A stretch of 64,000 bases of DNA from Siphonodentalium dalli (taxonomy: Eukaryota > Mollusca > Scaphopoda > Gadilida > Siphonodentaliidae), in NCBI GenBank assembly GCA_032622095.1, contig CP136064.1, positions 171,810,310 to 171,874,309 on the forward strand, read 5' to 3'. The translations under genes and the position numbers were made by a program. The notes under the pieces are model-generated. The model ran no database searches and was not told the origin of the DNA. It saw only the letters and a list, made by a program, of their open reading frames with translations. This document shows, piece after piece, positions 1-11,549 of the stretch (position 1 is the first letter of the stretch; each line of letters opens with the position of its first letter).

Positions 1-760
1 TCCGGATTTGGCATTTTCCGTCGTGATTGCACATGCTCAACAATCAGGGTGGTCAGGAAAAACATCAAGGATAAACCAGTTGGATAAACGGTTGAATTTT
101 ATATTATTATTATTATTTTTGGAACCCACCACCGTGCGAACGAAGGTTTTTTTTCCTGTCCGATATCGGACACCCTCCAACGCAAGTTTTTTTCTCAAGG
201 TCAATAATTATTGGGGACCCATACCCAAACTTGGGCCAAAGTTTGATGAAAAACGGTGGACATAGCAGGATAAGGCAGATTACATTATATAAAATTTATG
301 CCATATTATATACCATTTGAAAGAGGAAGCTCAAAAACACTATATTATCAACTTATCCGGTGTAATAAACTGTGAACATGTTGTTTTTGTTGAGTTACCA
401 ACGTGTTTTTTTGTCATCTAGATTGTAGTAAAAAATGTATATTTTCAATTTAGGGGGAATAACTCTATTTCTTAAAGATAAAGTTATTCCCCTTCCATTG
501 AAAATTCATCTTTAGTTAGAATTCTGTTGCATCATGTGGGCCAAAACGGGGATAATCATTCTTATTTCTATTTCTCTATGGGCATCTTCTGAGACACAGA
601 TGTTTCAAATTGTGATGAATTATAGTATTTTAATCATATTTTATGGCACAGATTGTTATTAAACCTTGATTATGAAATAATAAATTTTATATTCTAAGCA
701 ATCGAACAAAATATAGAATAGGGGATTCCCCTTTTACGGCATGACGTTTTAAGTACGGAC
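1..760. other. AT-rich DNA without a recognised gene
   Basis: I see no gene. A short palindrome sits at 453-492, and the stretch 443-509 recurs inverted at 11,468-11,532. Confidence 0.6.
443..509 (+). repeat. Palindromic repeat, left copy
   Basis: The core GGGGAATAACTC...GTTATTCCCC (453-492) is a hairpin. The whole segment, including TCCATTGAAAATTCA, is repeated in reverse complement at 11,468-11,532, on the far side of the nested retrotransposon block. Confidence 0.7.
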
Positions 761-949
761 ATGCGCAGTCTATTATTACTCCATTTTACTTGGGAATATA
801 ACAAATTAATTGTTTTGTGCAAACATAATTCCCACATTTCTTTGATTATCAGGATTCATATTAGCAGCTTGAGATTAATGTTTCATCTCACACTAATCAG
901 TCTCTTGAAGTTCACAACTTGTTATTATGGCTACATATATGTTACGGAA

Positions 950-2243
950 GAATCAAAGGCAAAAAATTTGGCATTTTCTGAAACCTGGTTTGATCCATCT
1001 GTAACAAATTCTGAAATCAAGATTGATAAATATTCTGTCATTCGTAAAGACCGTAATAGACAAGGCGGAGGTGTATGTCTCTATATACATGATTCTTTAA
1101 ATTTTAATGTTAGAGATAGCCTAACCACAGAGGGTATAGAAGCATGCTGGGTAGACATACTTTTCCCCCAAGAGTAAACCCTTATTGATTGGGGTAGTGT
1201 ATCGCCCACCAAGACAGTATGATTTCTTTGATAAACTTGAGAAGCTTGGCCTCGAAAATGACTTCATAGATTCTGAGGTAATTCTTTTGGGTGATTTTAA
1301 CGTTGACGTCTCAAACAAGTCAACTCACAGTTCCCTTCATAAGAAAGTTGATACTATCAAAAGGCTGTTTAGCCTTAGTCAATTAATAAAAGACTTTACC
1401 AGAATTAGTCAAAACTCTTCCTCACTTATTGACTTAACTTTCGCCTCAGATCCTTCTATGATCACACAGTCCGGTGTCATTGACATTGGCCTAAGTGATC
1501 ACAGCATGATTTTTTGCACTAGAAAGAAGACTAAAGCAAGATCATATGAGCATAACACAATAAAGACTCGTAGTCTCAAGAACTACTCAATTTCAGATTT
1601 TTGTGATAAACTGCAAACACAGGTGGACTGGATGGAAGTCATTTGTTGTAATGATGTTACACAGGCCTGGCTTCTCTTTAAAAAAGAATCTGCTATCCGT
1701 GATAAATGATATTTCACCTATGAAAGATGTTAGGATAAAGGGGGGTACCGAGGAATGGATGAGCTCAGACATTCTAACAACTATTAAAGATAGAAACTTA
1801 ATGCTTCATAAATACAGAAAGTCAAAAGAAATTACTGACTTAGAGTCTTATAAAAACCTGAGAAATAAAGCCCAACATATGATACGGGATGCAAAGTTAA
1901 CATATTTTACCCAACAATTAGATGCAAATAGAAACAGACCTAAAGAGCTATGGAAATCATTGAAAAAACTTGGTTGTCCATCAAAAAAAAACAGTAACAA
2001 AACTAACTATGCTCTAAAGATCAATGAAGAGGTTTGCTTTAATGCAGTGACCATTGCTAAAGAATTCAATAATTTCTTTTGCAATATAGCATCTAATCTT
2101 CGGAATAAACTCCCAAAGGCTCCTGGTATCTTCAACAACTTGACTCTTGTTAACTACTATAGAAGCAAAGTAGATCCCATCAACAAACTTAAACTCCATG
2201 TTGTTGATGAAGATGAAGTTCATAAGATACTAGAAAGTCTGTG
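950..2243 (+). pseudogene. Element 1 endonuclease domain and linker, broken
   Basis: This is the apurinic-type endonuclease part of a non-LTR retrotransposon, which nicks the target DNA before reverse transcription. Motifs in order are SETWFDP (near 978), QGGGVCLY, GVVYRPP (near 1,190), LLGDFNVD (near 1,290) and GLSDHSMI (near 1,495), the last carrying the catalytic Asp-His. A basic linker follows, then the pre-RT helix VDEDEVHKILESL, where element 2 cuts in. Frame changes occur near 1,177-1,190 and near 1,690-1,705, so it cannot be translated intact. The N-terminal tens of residues are missing or too decayed to see. Confidence 0.75.
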
Positions 2244-4920
2244 GTCTCTCACAGTTAGTACATTCTCCCACTCATTTCACAGAGACGTCTTCGACAATTC
2301 TTGACTTATTTTTGACTAATTGTCCGGATTACATTGATAACACAGAGGTTATAAGCCCATTTTTCGAAGACAAAATTAGATATCACTCACCTGTTAAAAT
2401 TAACATCACACTACCTACACCAAATCATTCAGTAACTAGAAGACTTATTTGGGACTATATAACCGAGCCGACTATGATGGAATGAACAACGTATTTAATA
2501 ATTGGAACTTTCGCAATAATAGACTGAATTTGGATAACACCACGATAACCAGTGAAATAACTGATATGATTATGAATGCATGTAAGAGATATATTCCAAA
2601 CAAAAATGTATGCATAAGAAGGGACATTCCACCGTGGCTCACTTGTAGTATTAGGAAACTAATGCGTCAACGGAATAGACTCCATAGGATTGCAAAATGT
2701 AAAGGTACTGACACAGCGTGGACAAACTTCCGTAAAAAACGAAACCAATGCGTGTCCGCCGTAAGGAAAGCAAAAATAGACCACGATACTAAAATTGACA
2801 AATTATTGGCAGACCCAAAAACAAACATATCTACGTGGTGGAAACAACTTCAGAAACTCTTATTTCCAAATAATAACAGAACCGTACCACCTCTTGCAAG
2901 TGGGGAAAATTATATGGTCTCACCAGATGAAAAGGCGAATGCTTTAAACGACTACTTTTGTGCAATATCAAACCTAGACGATAGATCACATAGCATACCA
3001 CAGTATAACCACGAATGCAGATCAAATGTTGATACTGAATTAACATAAATTAGTATCACGTCAGTTGACGTATATAACGCACTGAAGGCACTAAAAGTGT
3101 CCAAAGCGATTGGCCCTGATAATATTAGCCCCCGTGTATTAAAAGTATGTGCGTCCTCCCTATGTGAACCTCTTGCATATTTCTTCAACAAATTTACCGA
3201 TGACGGTTATTATCCATCAGAGTGGAAGCGATCTAATGTAACCCATGTCTTCAAGAGTGGTGATCCTAGTGTCATATCTAACTACCGCCCAATCTCACTA
3301 TTGAGCTGCGTATCAAAAACATACGAAAAGTGCAGATATAAATACCTCTCGTCGTATCTTGACAAACGCAATTTGCTTTCAATTTACCAATCTGGGTTCA
3401 CTAAAGGTGATTCTGCCGTATACCAACTTGTTGATGTATATGATTATATTAGCAGATCACTCGATGAAGGTAAGGATGTGCGTTGTATCTTTTGTGACAT
3501 CAGTAAGGCTTTTGATAAAGTGTGGCATAAGGGGCTTCTACATAAACTCTCGAAAATGGGTATCAATGGCAAGGCATATAACTTGATTAAATCATATTTA
3601 CAATCCAGACAACAGAGAGTCCTAATTGACAATGCTAGCTCCGATTGGCATGATGTTTCAGCAGGCGTACCACAGGGATATATCTTAGGTCCACTCCTAT
3701 TTATTGTATGCATTAATGATATAACTGAAAATATTATATGTAATATACGACTTTTTGCAGACGATACTTCAATATATTTATGTGTTGAAAATCCAACGTT
3801 AGCTGCAGAAATCATGAACAATGACATTCAAACTATTGTGAACTGGTCAAAAATGTGGTTAGTAAAATTTAATCCTTTAAAAACGGAAGCGTTAATAGTA
3901 TCAAGGATGAATTCTGCTATTGTTCACCCACCATTAATTATGGCGGCATCGCAAGTTACAGAGGTAAGTTCTCATAAACATCTAGGTGTCTCTTTCGATA
4001 ACAACGGATCCTGGGAAACTCATATACAAACGATAACCGAAAAGGCCTGGAAAAGAGTAAATCATATTCGGAGACATAAATTCCGACTGAGCAGGACAAC
4101 ACTTGAAAAATCCTATTTCTCATATGTAAGGCCGATACTCGAATATGCGTCACCTGTTTGGAATAATATACCAATTTATAAGAGTGACAAAATTGAAGAT
4201 ATTCAATATGAGATGGCGAGGATTGTTACTGGGGCTACCAGAAGTGTCAGTGATAAAAACTTATTATTTGAAACTGGTTGGGAAACCCTTTTATCCAGGA
4301 GAAATACTCAACAAATGATATTATTTTACAAGACGCATAGAAATCAGGCCCCATCTTATCTTTCAACCATGATCCCACCCGATGCGACATCTTCTGGATA
4401 TAATCACAGACGCGTAAGTATTCACCCTCCAAATAGTAACAGAAATAAATATATGGATACATTCTTACCGTCAGCAATACGCACATGGAATAATATACCT
4501 GTCTCAATAAAAGCATCATCAACCGTGGAAGAATTCAAGCGTCTTCTGAAGGTCGGTCATACTAATTTAGCTAAGTTTTATTATCATAGTCACCCTCGTA
4601 GAGGCCAAGTATATCACACAAGAATGAGACTGGGGTGCAGCCATCTGAACAAAGATCTTGTTGTAAATTACGTAAGAGATTCCCCATTTTGCTCTTGTGG
4701 AGAATTTGTAGTTGAATCCGCGTACCACTTTCTTTTGCAATGTCCCCAATATAGTCAAATTAGAGCTGATATGATAGCCGCTCTGCCATTTTCGCCAGCA
4801 GATGTGAACATTGATGTCCTATTATATGGGTCTAATGAGATGTCCGATGAAACAAATTCTATAATATTTGAAGCAGTACAACTGTTTATTATCCAAAGTC
4901 GACGTTTCGATAATGTGTGA
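2244..4920 (+). pseudogene. Element 2 endonuclease C-terminus and reverse transcriptase, nearly intact
   Basis: From 2,244 the frame gives the end of an endonuclease (SQLVHSPTHFTETSSTILDL, then a degenerate -HSPVKINI). A two-base slip in TATATA near 2,456 is followed by an open frame from 2,449 to 4,920, interrupted only by TAA at 3,046-3,048. RT motifs are KAIGPDNISPRVLK, NYRPISLLSCVSK, IFCDISKAFDKVWH, AGVPQGYILGPLLF and LFADDTSIYL (near 3,750). The C-terminus carries CSCGEF...YHFLLQC, a possible zinc-binding module also seen in the minus-strand fragment at 39.8 kb. It would encode the polymerase for target-primed insertion; the few lesions indicate recent decay. Confidence 0.85.
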
Positions 4921-5634
4921 GCTCCGTGCGCAGGGGGTCGTGTATGTGAACATGAGGTGCATAACTTGTATGTATAAATATGTAAGTCGCGTTTCTGCAC
5001 ATTGTGTTCGGGCATATCCGCCTGTCTGCCCACGGAGTGCATGCTCAACCGTGCTGACCTTGGCATATTAATGGACTTACTACTGATTGTACTTACATGT
5101 ACTAATTGTATCTAGATTATATTGATACGCACTACAAGTATAACAATTATCCTAATATATACTTATTTTCATGCATCATCTCTCCTGGTGCCGAGACGTA
5201 TTTGGTCTAATTCCGTTTCTATATTGGACAACACACCATGATTTAACGCCATAATGTAAAATTTAGATTATGACTGAGGGATTATTGTATACAGCATTTA
5301 TCACACTTCTTTTCCACCTACTTTATTATCTTTCTTGTCTATTTCATAATCTCCTCCCTTCTATCACTCCTCCATCTTCCTGATCCCTGCACTCGCTTAA
5401 CTAACTTCCCAACATTTATTTGAAAACACAGAACAATATTCAAATTCCCGTCCTTTTTTACCCTGTAGCTGTCTGTATTGACACTCGGGGTAACATTTTT
5501 GGAGGAAAAGATTTTTATAAAAGCCATAGGCTCATGGCTTGTTATCTAATCCTCATTTGAACTATGTTTTTTTTTTCTTCTCAATATGTATAATTGTCCA
5601 TGTGTCTTTTGTTCAAATAAATATTGTTTACACT
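2244..5634 (+). mobile_element. Younger 5'-truncated non-LTR retrotransposon (element 2)
   Basis: It is inserted in element 1. The 10-base target AAAGTCTGTG is present at 2,234-2,243 and again at 5,635-5,644. The 5' end is truncated inside the endonuclease. The 3' end has an AATAAA at about 5,616 and an A/T-rich end, not a long poly(A). Length is about 3.4 kb. Confidence 0.88.
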
Positions 5635-5644
5635 AAAGTCTGTG

Positions 5645-6398
5645 CTCATCCAAAGCCACGGGCCCCGATGGGATACCGGCAAGGTTTTTGAAGGATGGTG
5701 CTGCTGTTTTAACATCTCCACTCACCCACATAGTGAATCTTTCTATTCACAATGGGCATGTCCCAGAAGAGCTCAAAAGAGCTAGGGTCGTACCAATCTA
5801 TAAGAAGGGGGAGAAGACACAGCCTGGAAATTACAGACCTGTCTCCGTACTTAATTTAGCCTCAAAAATAATAGAAAGAATTGTATACAAACAACTTGAG
5901 GAATTATTACAAAAACAAAATTTATTATATGGCTACCAATCTGGTTTTAGGTCAGGGTTTTCAACAGACACATGTCTGTTATACCTCACAGATAAAATTC
6001 GTAGTGAGATGGACAAGGGTAACCTTACAGGTATGGTCCTGATAGACCTTCAAAAGGCTTTTGATACAGTGGATCATGAAATTTTATTGCAAAAACTTAA
6101 GGTTATCGGTTTGGATGAAAGCGCACTTCTTTGGTTTCACAGCTACCTGAATGGGAGATCCCAAGCTGTTGATGTAAATGGTACATTATCCGATTTTGAA
6201 GATATTTCCTGTGGCGTACCCCAGGGGTAAATTTTTAGGTCCTCTACTGTTTTTACTGTATGTTAACGATGCTTCCATGGCTGTGTCTTGTCAACTCCTC
6301 TTATATGCAGATGACTCTGCCCTTATTGTCGCTGGATCTGATGTGCACATCATTGAACAAACTCTCAGCGTAGAACTGAGCAAACTGAGCGCTTGGGT
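5645..6398 (+). pseudogene. Element 1 reverse transcriptase, N-terminal and palm part
   Basis: This resumes the element 1 frame with SSKATGPDGIPARFLKD, then NYRPVSVLNLASKIIERIV, YGYQSGFRSGFSTDTCL, MVLIDLQKAFDTVDH, CGVPQG, LGPLLFLLYVNDAS and the catalytic LLYADDSALI (near 6,300). A one-base shift after CGVPQG at about 6,230 breaks the frame. It ends at LSAW, where a DNA transposon is inserted. LIDLQKAFDTVDH and YADD are typical of CR1/L2 clades. Confidence 0.85.
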
Positions 6399-6626
6399 GG
6401 GTCATTTTCACAGAAAGGGGCTAATAACGGTAAATACATTTGTCACTTTCATGAACACAAAATATTTCTATTTGGGATGCCCCACCATGAAGCTTTTCTT
6501 GACCAGTTTACATATATAAACCAGCAAAGCTTGGGATCTCCTAGTTTATGTTCGACACCAACTTAAAAGTTTTGACATTTGTCCATACCGTTACCACACA
6601 ACGATAAAGACATATGATGTATTGAA

Positions 6627-8417
6627 TAGGTGGGCCGATAATCGGTATCGGTATCTGGCCGATAACTTTGTTATCGGTAACATATCGGTATCGGCAAAAT
6701 ATCACAAACTTGCCGATATCATCGCCGATATAGAAGACGTTGCACAGATTACTACAGAACCGTTACAAATTCGTATGGATGACGGCAAAACGATGTAACA
6801 GTAACTTAAAGGTGTCATATTTGTGTATAAAGTACATCATTTTGGATAAAAATCGCTCAGTGGTAGGCCTAAGCATAATTACATGTAATTAATGCAGACA
6901 TAGTATATCGTTTTATGGATACTTGCAATGGGCTACAGTGTACTGTCAGTGACACAAAAACAAATCGGGATCGCAAACATCTATTAGCACTGAGCAGTGA
7001 GCATTATGAGCAATAGGGTACCCTGATTGACAGAGTGAAAGCTCAAATAAACATGTGTTGAATAGTGTCGGGATGAACGGCCTTTGAAATTCAGGCTGAG
7101 CAACTTCAATGACCGTGTGTAAAAACTTTCTAATTAGGCCTACAATCATCACACGTCGCATATATTTTGCGTATAATGCAACACTCAAGTACAAATGCTC
7201 ATCGAGTCATCATGTTCACAAACATGTCAATTCCATGCTTTCATCACTCAAATGTTTAGCGGCAACATCAAACAGACACGTGCAGTCCATGCCATGAAGT
7301 CACACATCCGGTGACTGCATTGTGCTTTGATCATGCACACCGATCATTGGCTTCCAAAAGGCTCAATTGCGCGCGCACGAGGTGTGAGATGGTCTGCCAA
7401 GTTGAGCACGTACCGAGTCGTACTCAGTAACCCCTGCTGATCCGGTCTTAGACTCTGTCGTAATGATGTACATGAATGTACAAATATAGCCCGGAAATAA
7501 CCGGTATTAATTGTGTTTTGTCTATACTCTATAGAAACCAATTTATGTGGTGTCCCGACATTTAGTGAATTTGAATGGATGTGAATAAGATGATGAACAA
7601 ATAATCCCTCTGTACACAGGGTCGGGAAAAATCGTCACGTGACCGTGCAGTCTTAGTAAACCTCGACCAAGTTTAGTATAAACAATATTTATTCCTCGAT
7701 TAATAATAATGTGTACATAATATATTGAACAAATATCCTGCCTAGACACTCATGGTAAATTTTATTTCCGTATCGGTGGGAATTCCCCGATCTGCGAAAG
7801 GTAATTAATATTCATGTTTCCAATATAGCATAGCGTCCCGTGACTCCTTATCTATCGATATAATTTGTGGGCGGGGACCAGGCTAATATAGCCATGTTTA
7901 CAGTTTGATTGACGTGCGACACCTAGATGAGCGGTCTTGGCCCCAACGGGGCTTATTTTTCGAGTTTAATTTTTTTCTAACCAGCCTTCCGCAAATTGGG
8001 CGGATTTATTTTAGAATCTTCTGTGTTGCATGAAGTTATTAATTGGTTGGAAGAGTTTTTAAGCGCCGCATTGGCTGGATTGCTCCCGTTTGAAATATAA
8101 TTTAACATGAGTATCTCGAGATCCAGTTGATTATGATGAAACATGGTCGAGGTTTACTAAGACTGGTGACCAACATATTTCGTTGACAAATTATATATAT
8201 ACTTGTAGGCTACGTGTCGTCCCCGATTTCTATGTCGACATCCGCCGATATATATCCTTACACAGTATACACGGATGTTTCAGTTTACTTAAATTGTATC
8301 CATATTATTGGGATATATACAGGTCTGTATAATATATCGGTATCGGTATCTGCCGATAACAAAACGTAATTTATCGGTATCGGCGTTACCGATAACACCA
8401 GTATCGGCCCATCTCTA
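6627..8417. mobile_element. Nested MITE with TATCGG-rich inverted ends, hAT-like
   Basis: The left edge TAGGTGGGCCGATA and the reverse complement of the right edge, TAGAGATGGGCCGATA, are inverted. Both ends continue with repeated CGGTATCGG. The short TAGAG-TGGGC terminus resembles hAT-type MITEs. The flanks (GTATTGAA and ATATTATT) match only in part, so an 8-base duplication is not proven. No coding frame is visible. Confidence 0.65.
7648..8165. repeat. Innermost inverted pair
   Basis: CAGTCTTAGTAAACCTCGAC (7,648 on, 22 bases) is exactly reverse complemented at 8,144-8,165. It may be a further nested MITE or a structural part of the surrounding element. Confidence 0.6.
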
Positions 8418-9603
8418 ATATTATTTTAGTCTGTGAGTCTGATTATTGAATATGCAGAATCCCTTGATTAATATTGAAATTTAAATCTCTGTAGTATTGC
8501 TCTGATTTGCTATCATAAACATCACAACTGTCATTCTCTTATGTCTCTTTAGTTTTGAATGACATGGGATTGAAATATGTTCAGTTGTCTATACCGTTAT
8601 ACGTTTAACGGCAATGACATAACGGTGAAGACATGAATATTATGTATTAACGGTAGAGACACCATGGAGTGGATATAAGTTTCAAGTTAATTTTAGATAA
8701 AGAACTTTATACCATTGTTTAATATGTTTTGGATGATCTCATTTATGACAATGGAACTCAGATTCACACTGTTTACGTTATATAAGACGTACTAGACTAA
8801 CTTTGTAATCTTTAGCGTTATTTTCATGTCTCTACCGTTATAACGGTAAAGACCAATTGATATAATGGTAAAGACACATAACTTAGTTTTTCTCACATAT
8901 AGTGTAAAGGGTGGTCTTATCCAACTGAGAAACTTATAACACTCTGAGAGCAGTTGTAACCACCTAAATAATTTTAATAAATTCAGGGCTATAATGGAGA
9001 GGACACATAATTAGTGTGACAGAACTCAGACCCTTTGAGTCTGACTGAATTTTCTCCAATAAGTTTTCAGAAACACAAATGTTTTGAAGGACTTAATAAG
9101 AAGGTACTAGATGGTGATTGTATTGAATGAGAATATTCAAGAAATTATCAAGTGAATTGGTCATACTCGCCACTGATATTTCACTAATAACGGTAGAGAC
9201 AATCAATGAAAAAAATCATGACGCAGTATTGTCACAAATGCCAATGTCATAAATGTTGGCCTATGCCGGTGAAATATTCAAGATTATTAACTCAGTTCTT
9301 GCTTGAATATTCTGTGCGCTCCATTTAGCCACTTGCCTAAATTCTACAGAATGAGAGAATCGCTTACTTGGTGTATACCGAGAAAACGGTATAACGGAGA
9401 TTACGGAGTGGACATTTCAGACACACTTGACCATTTATGACAGAGAAGAACTGAAGATCAATTTACCGAACAATTTGCCCCTTAACCTAATCCTGAAGGG
9501 CTATAAGGACAGAATAATCACCTATTCCCCAGATGAAGTATTTTGTCGATACTGACCAGGACATGTCTTTACCGTTATTTAGACCCTTTTTGTGAAAATC
9601 GCC

Positions 9604-10412
9604 CGGCTGGTGGATAATAAACTATCTTTACACCTGGGAAAAACAGAACAATTCTTTTCGGATCACCACATAAATTGAAAAATAAATCCCAGCTGAGTGT
9701 TTGCTGTGATGGCGTGAGCATCAGACCCAGTGACTCCGTAACATATATCGGGGCCATTTTAGACCACCATCTTAATGGTGAGCTAATGGCAGCACACATG
9801 TTGCTGAAGGCAAACTCTAAGTTGAAATTCGTGTACAGAAAGGCATCTTACCTGAACCAATACTGCAAAAGAACTCTATCCTTGGCCCTCATTCAATGTC
9901 ATTTTGACTATAGTTCAAGCTTTTGGTACACTAGTCTAACGCAGAGAACAAAGATCCGATTACAAGCAACCCAGAATAGGCTAGTAAGATACATTTTAGA
10001 TCTAAATTGTAGGACACATATTGGCTATTCGGAATTTCTAAAAGTAGATTGGCTGCCGGTATGTGAAAGAGTTAACTTTAGGAAATTGACAATGGTTATG
10101 AAGATCTCAGATAAGCAAGCCCCAGTATATTTTAATGAACATTTCAAACGATCAAATAAAGAAGGGGATATAAATGTTTCGGACAATGAGGCTGATCAAT
10201 CTGAAACCCGGTCAGGTAAACTGAAATTCATCCTCCCTCATGTAAGTTGTTATGGGAAAAAGTCTTTTCTCTACACAGGAATAAGACTCTGGAATAGACT
10301 TGACAAAACTGTACATCTACCCATTGACATCAAGTACCGGAAATTTTGCATAAAAAAAAATCTCTTATCTAAACTGAAGGACCGAGAGGAAGATCCCTTT
10401 CTGTACTACTGA
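9604..10412 (+). pseudogene. Element 1 reverse transcriptase, C-terminal part
   Basis: This continues the RT thumb: LVDNKLSLHLGKTE, VTYIGAILDHHLNGE, KLKFVYRKASYLNQYCKRTL, then the C-terminal HIGYSEFLKVDWLPV, RVNFRKLTMVMK and LWNRLDKTVHLP typical of L2/CR1 proteins. A small frameshift lies near 9,655-9,675; after it the frame is open to a stop at 10,410-10,412. The left edge abuts the inverted-repeat end of the DNA transposon. Confidence 0.85.
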
Positions 10413-11260
10413 ATTGAAACTGTGACCAAAATTTTGCCAATCAATTACTCATCTCTGCATATATTGTTACTGCTGCCTGTATTTCGGGTTTCCATCTTTC
10501 GGTCATGGACAGACCAGTCCAAAACCGGCCATACATGGCAGTGGTGCATGCGTATATGCAGTGGTGCGTATCCATCATTTACAAAGTCACCGAACCGACA
10601 CAGATCCCACAGGCACCTCTTGCAGCAGCACTAATATTACTAATATTAATATAATATTATATCGGTCAGTATTCATAGACCCGGTGAGTGAGACGAGTGT
10701 CAGACTTGTTATGTTAAATGGATCTGCCAGGCGTCTCATCCACCTGGTCGGTGAAAAGATCATTTCTTTTAAAATAAACATATTCACAATCATAAGATTA
10801 CTTGTAAATGTAGCACTTATGACGATAAATTATTTTATCCACATTGATGATGGCTTTATCAATGTAAAATATCAATATATTAATCATTGATGTCATTACC
10901 ATTATTTTTTAGTATCAAAATGGAGAATTTTGTGGTAACTATATTGTCTGCCTCGTGGCCGGTAGCATATCAGGGGACCACAATGGAATTAAGCCTTCGA
11001 GTGCTTTTTGTGCTATCCCCGATATCTAGCCGTACATGTACTCTACGATTTTTTTATAAATTTCAGCCATCATACCATTGGTATTCACTTTGACTTCTTT
11101 ACAGCCTAATTTTTGTTTCAAAATTTGCGATTTCTTATATAGCCTAAAAACTGAAATTATGTTAAAAACTCCTTTTTATTTGCTTGTAATTTATTATATT
11201 TGTAACCTGTTAAAACAATATACGTGTATGTCTTTATATCAAAAATAAATAAATAAATCA
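10413..11260 (+). other. 3' non-coding part of element 1
   Basis: No gene follows the RT stop. The region ends in AAATAAATAAATAAATCAAT, a short-unit tail typical of CR1/L2-type 3' ends. Confidence 0.6.
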
Positions 11261-11467
11261 ATCAATACCATTATTACTAATGCAATAGCTAGGTTTATAT
11301 CAGGTTATTGATGCTAGGTATGTTTATGGAGCATAGTTATATATCAGCAGGTGGGAGAGCGGTTATTGGCCTCCACCTTCTTGACAATATATTTTGTTTA
11401 AGTCGATTATTGGTTGTTTACGTTTATAATAATAATAAAAGGCCCCCGAAAAAGTGGCTTCATTGAA

Positions 11468-11532
11468 TTTTCATTGAATTTTCAATGGAAGAGGAATAAC
11501 TCTATCTTTAAGAAATAGAGTTAAACCCCCTA
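11468..11532 (-). repeat. Palindromic repeat, right copy
   Basis: Reverse complement of 443-509, with small differences. It shares the TTTCAATGGAAG edge and the CTTTAAGAAATAGAGTT core. Confidence 0.7.
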
Positions 11533-11549
11533 CATCAGCTTTTCTGAAA

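Larger units (their letters stand above)
6399..9604. mobile_element. Non-autonomous DNA transposon with inverted ends and AACGGTA subterminal repeats
   Basis: The left end GGGTCATTTTCACAGAAAGG and the reverse complement of the right end, GGGCGATTTTCACAAAAAGG, match over about 40 bases and run into AATAACGGTAAA on both sides. It interrupts the RT of element 1 between LSAW and LVDNK. The motif AACGGTA/TACCGTT, often followed by -GACA, occurs at 6,426, 6,586, 8,592, 8,649, 8,833, 8,842, 9,189, 9,385 and 9,570, and not in the nested part 6,627-8,417. There is no transposase frame. The target duplication is unclear. Confidence 0.8.
929..11260 (+). mobile_element. Old L2/CR1-like non-LTR retrotransposon (element 1), in three pieces
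   Basis: The parts are endonuclease and linker at about 950-2,243, reverse transcriptase at 5,645-6,398 and the RT C-terminus at about 9,604-10,412. A non-coding 3' region follows, ending in an AAAT/AATC-rich tail near 11,240-11,260. Element 2 (2,244-5,634) and a DNA transposon (6,399-9,604) separate the pieces. Removing both puts the protein motifs in normal order. The 5' end is unclear because the usual start of the endonuclease is not recognisable before 950. Confidence 0.8.

Noticed and set aside
761-949. N-terminal part of the open frame starting at 761 as the start of the element 1 endonuclease
   Set aside because: Recognisable endonuclease residues begin only at about 950; the earlier residues do not look like the usual N-terminus.
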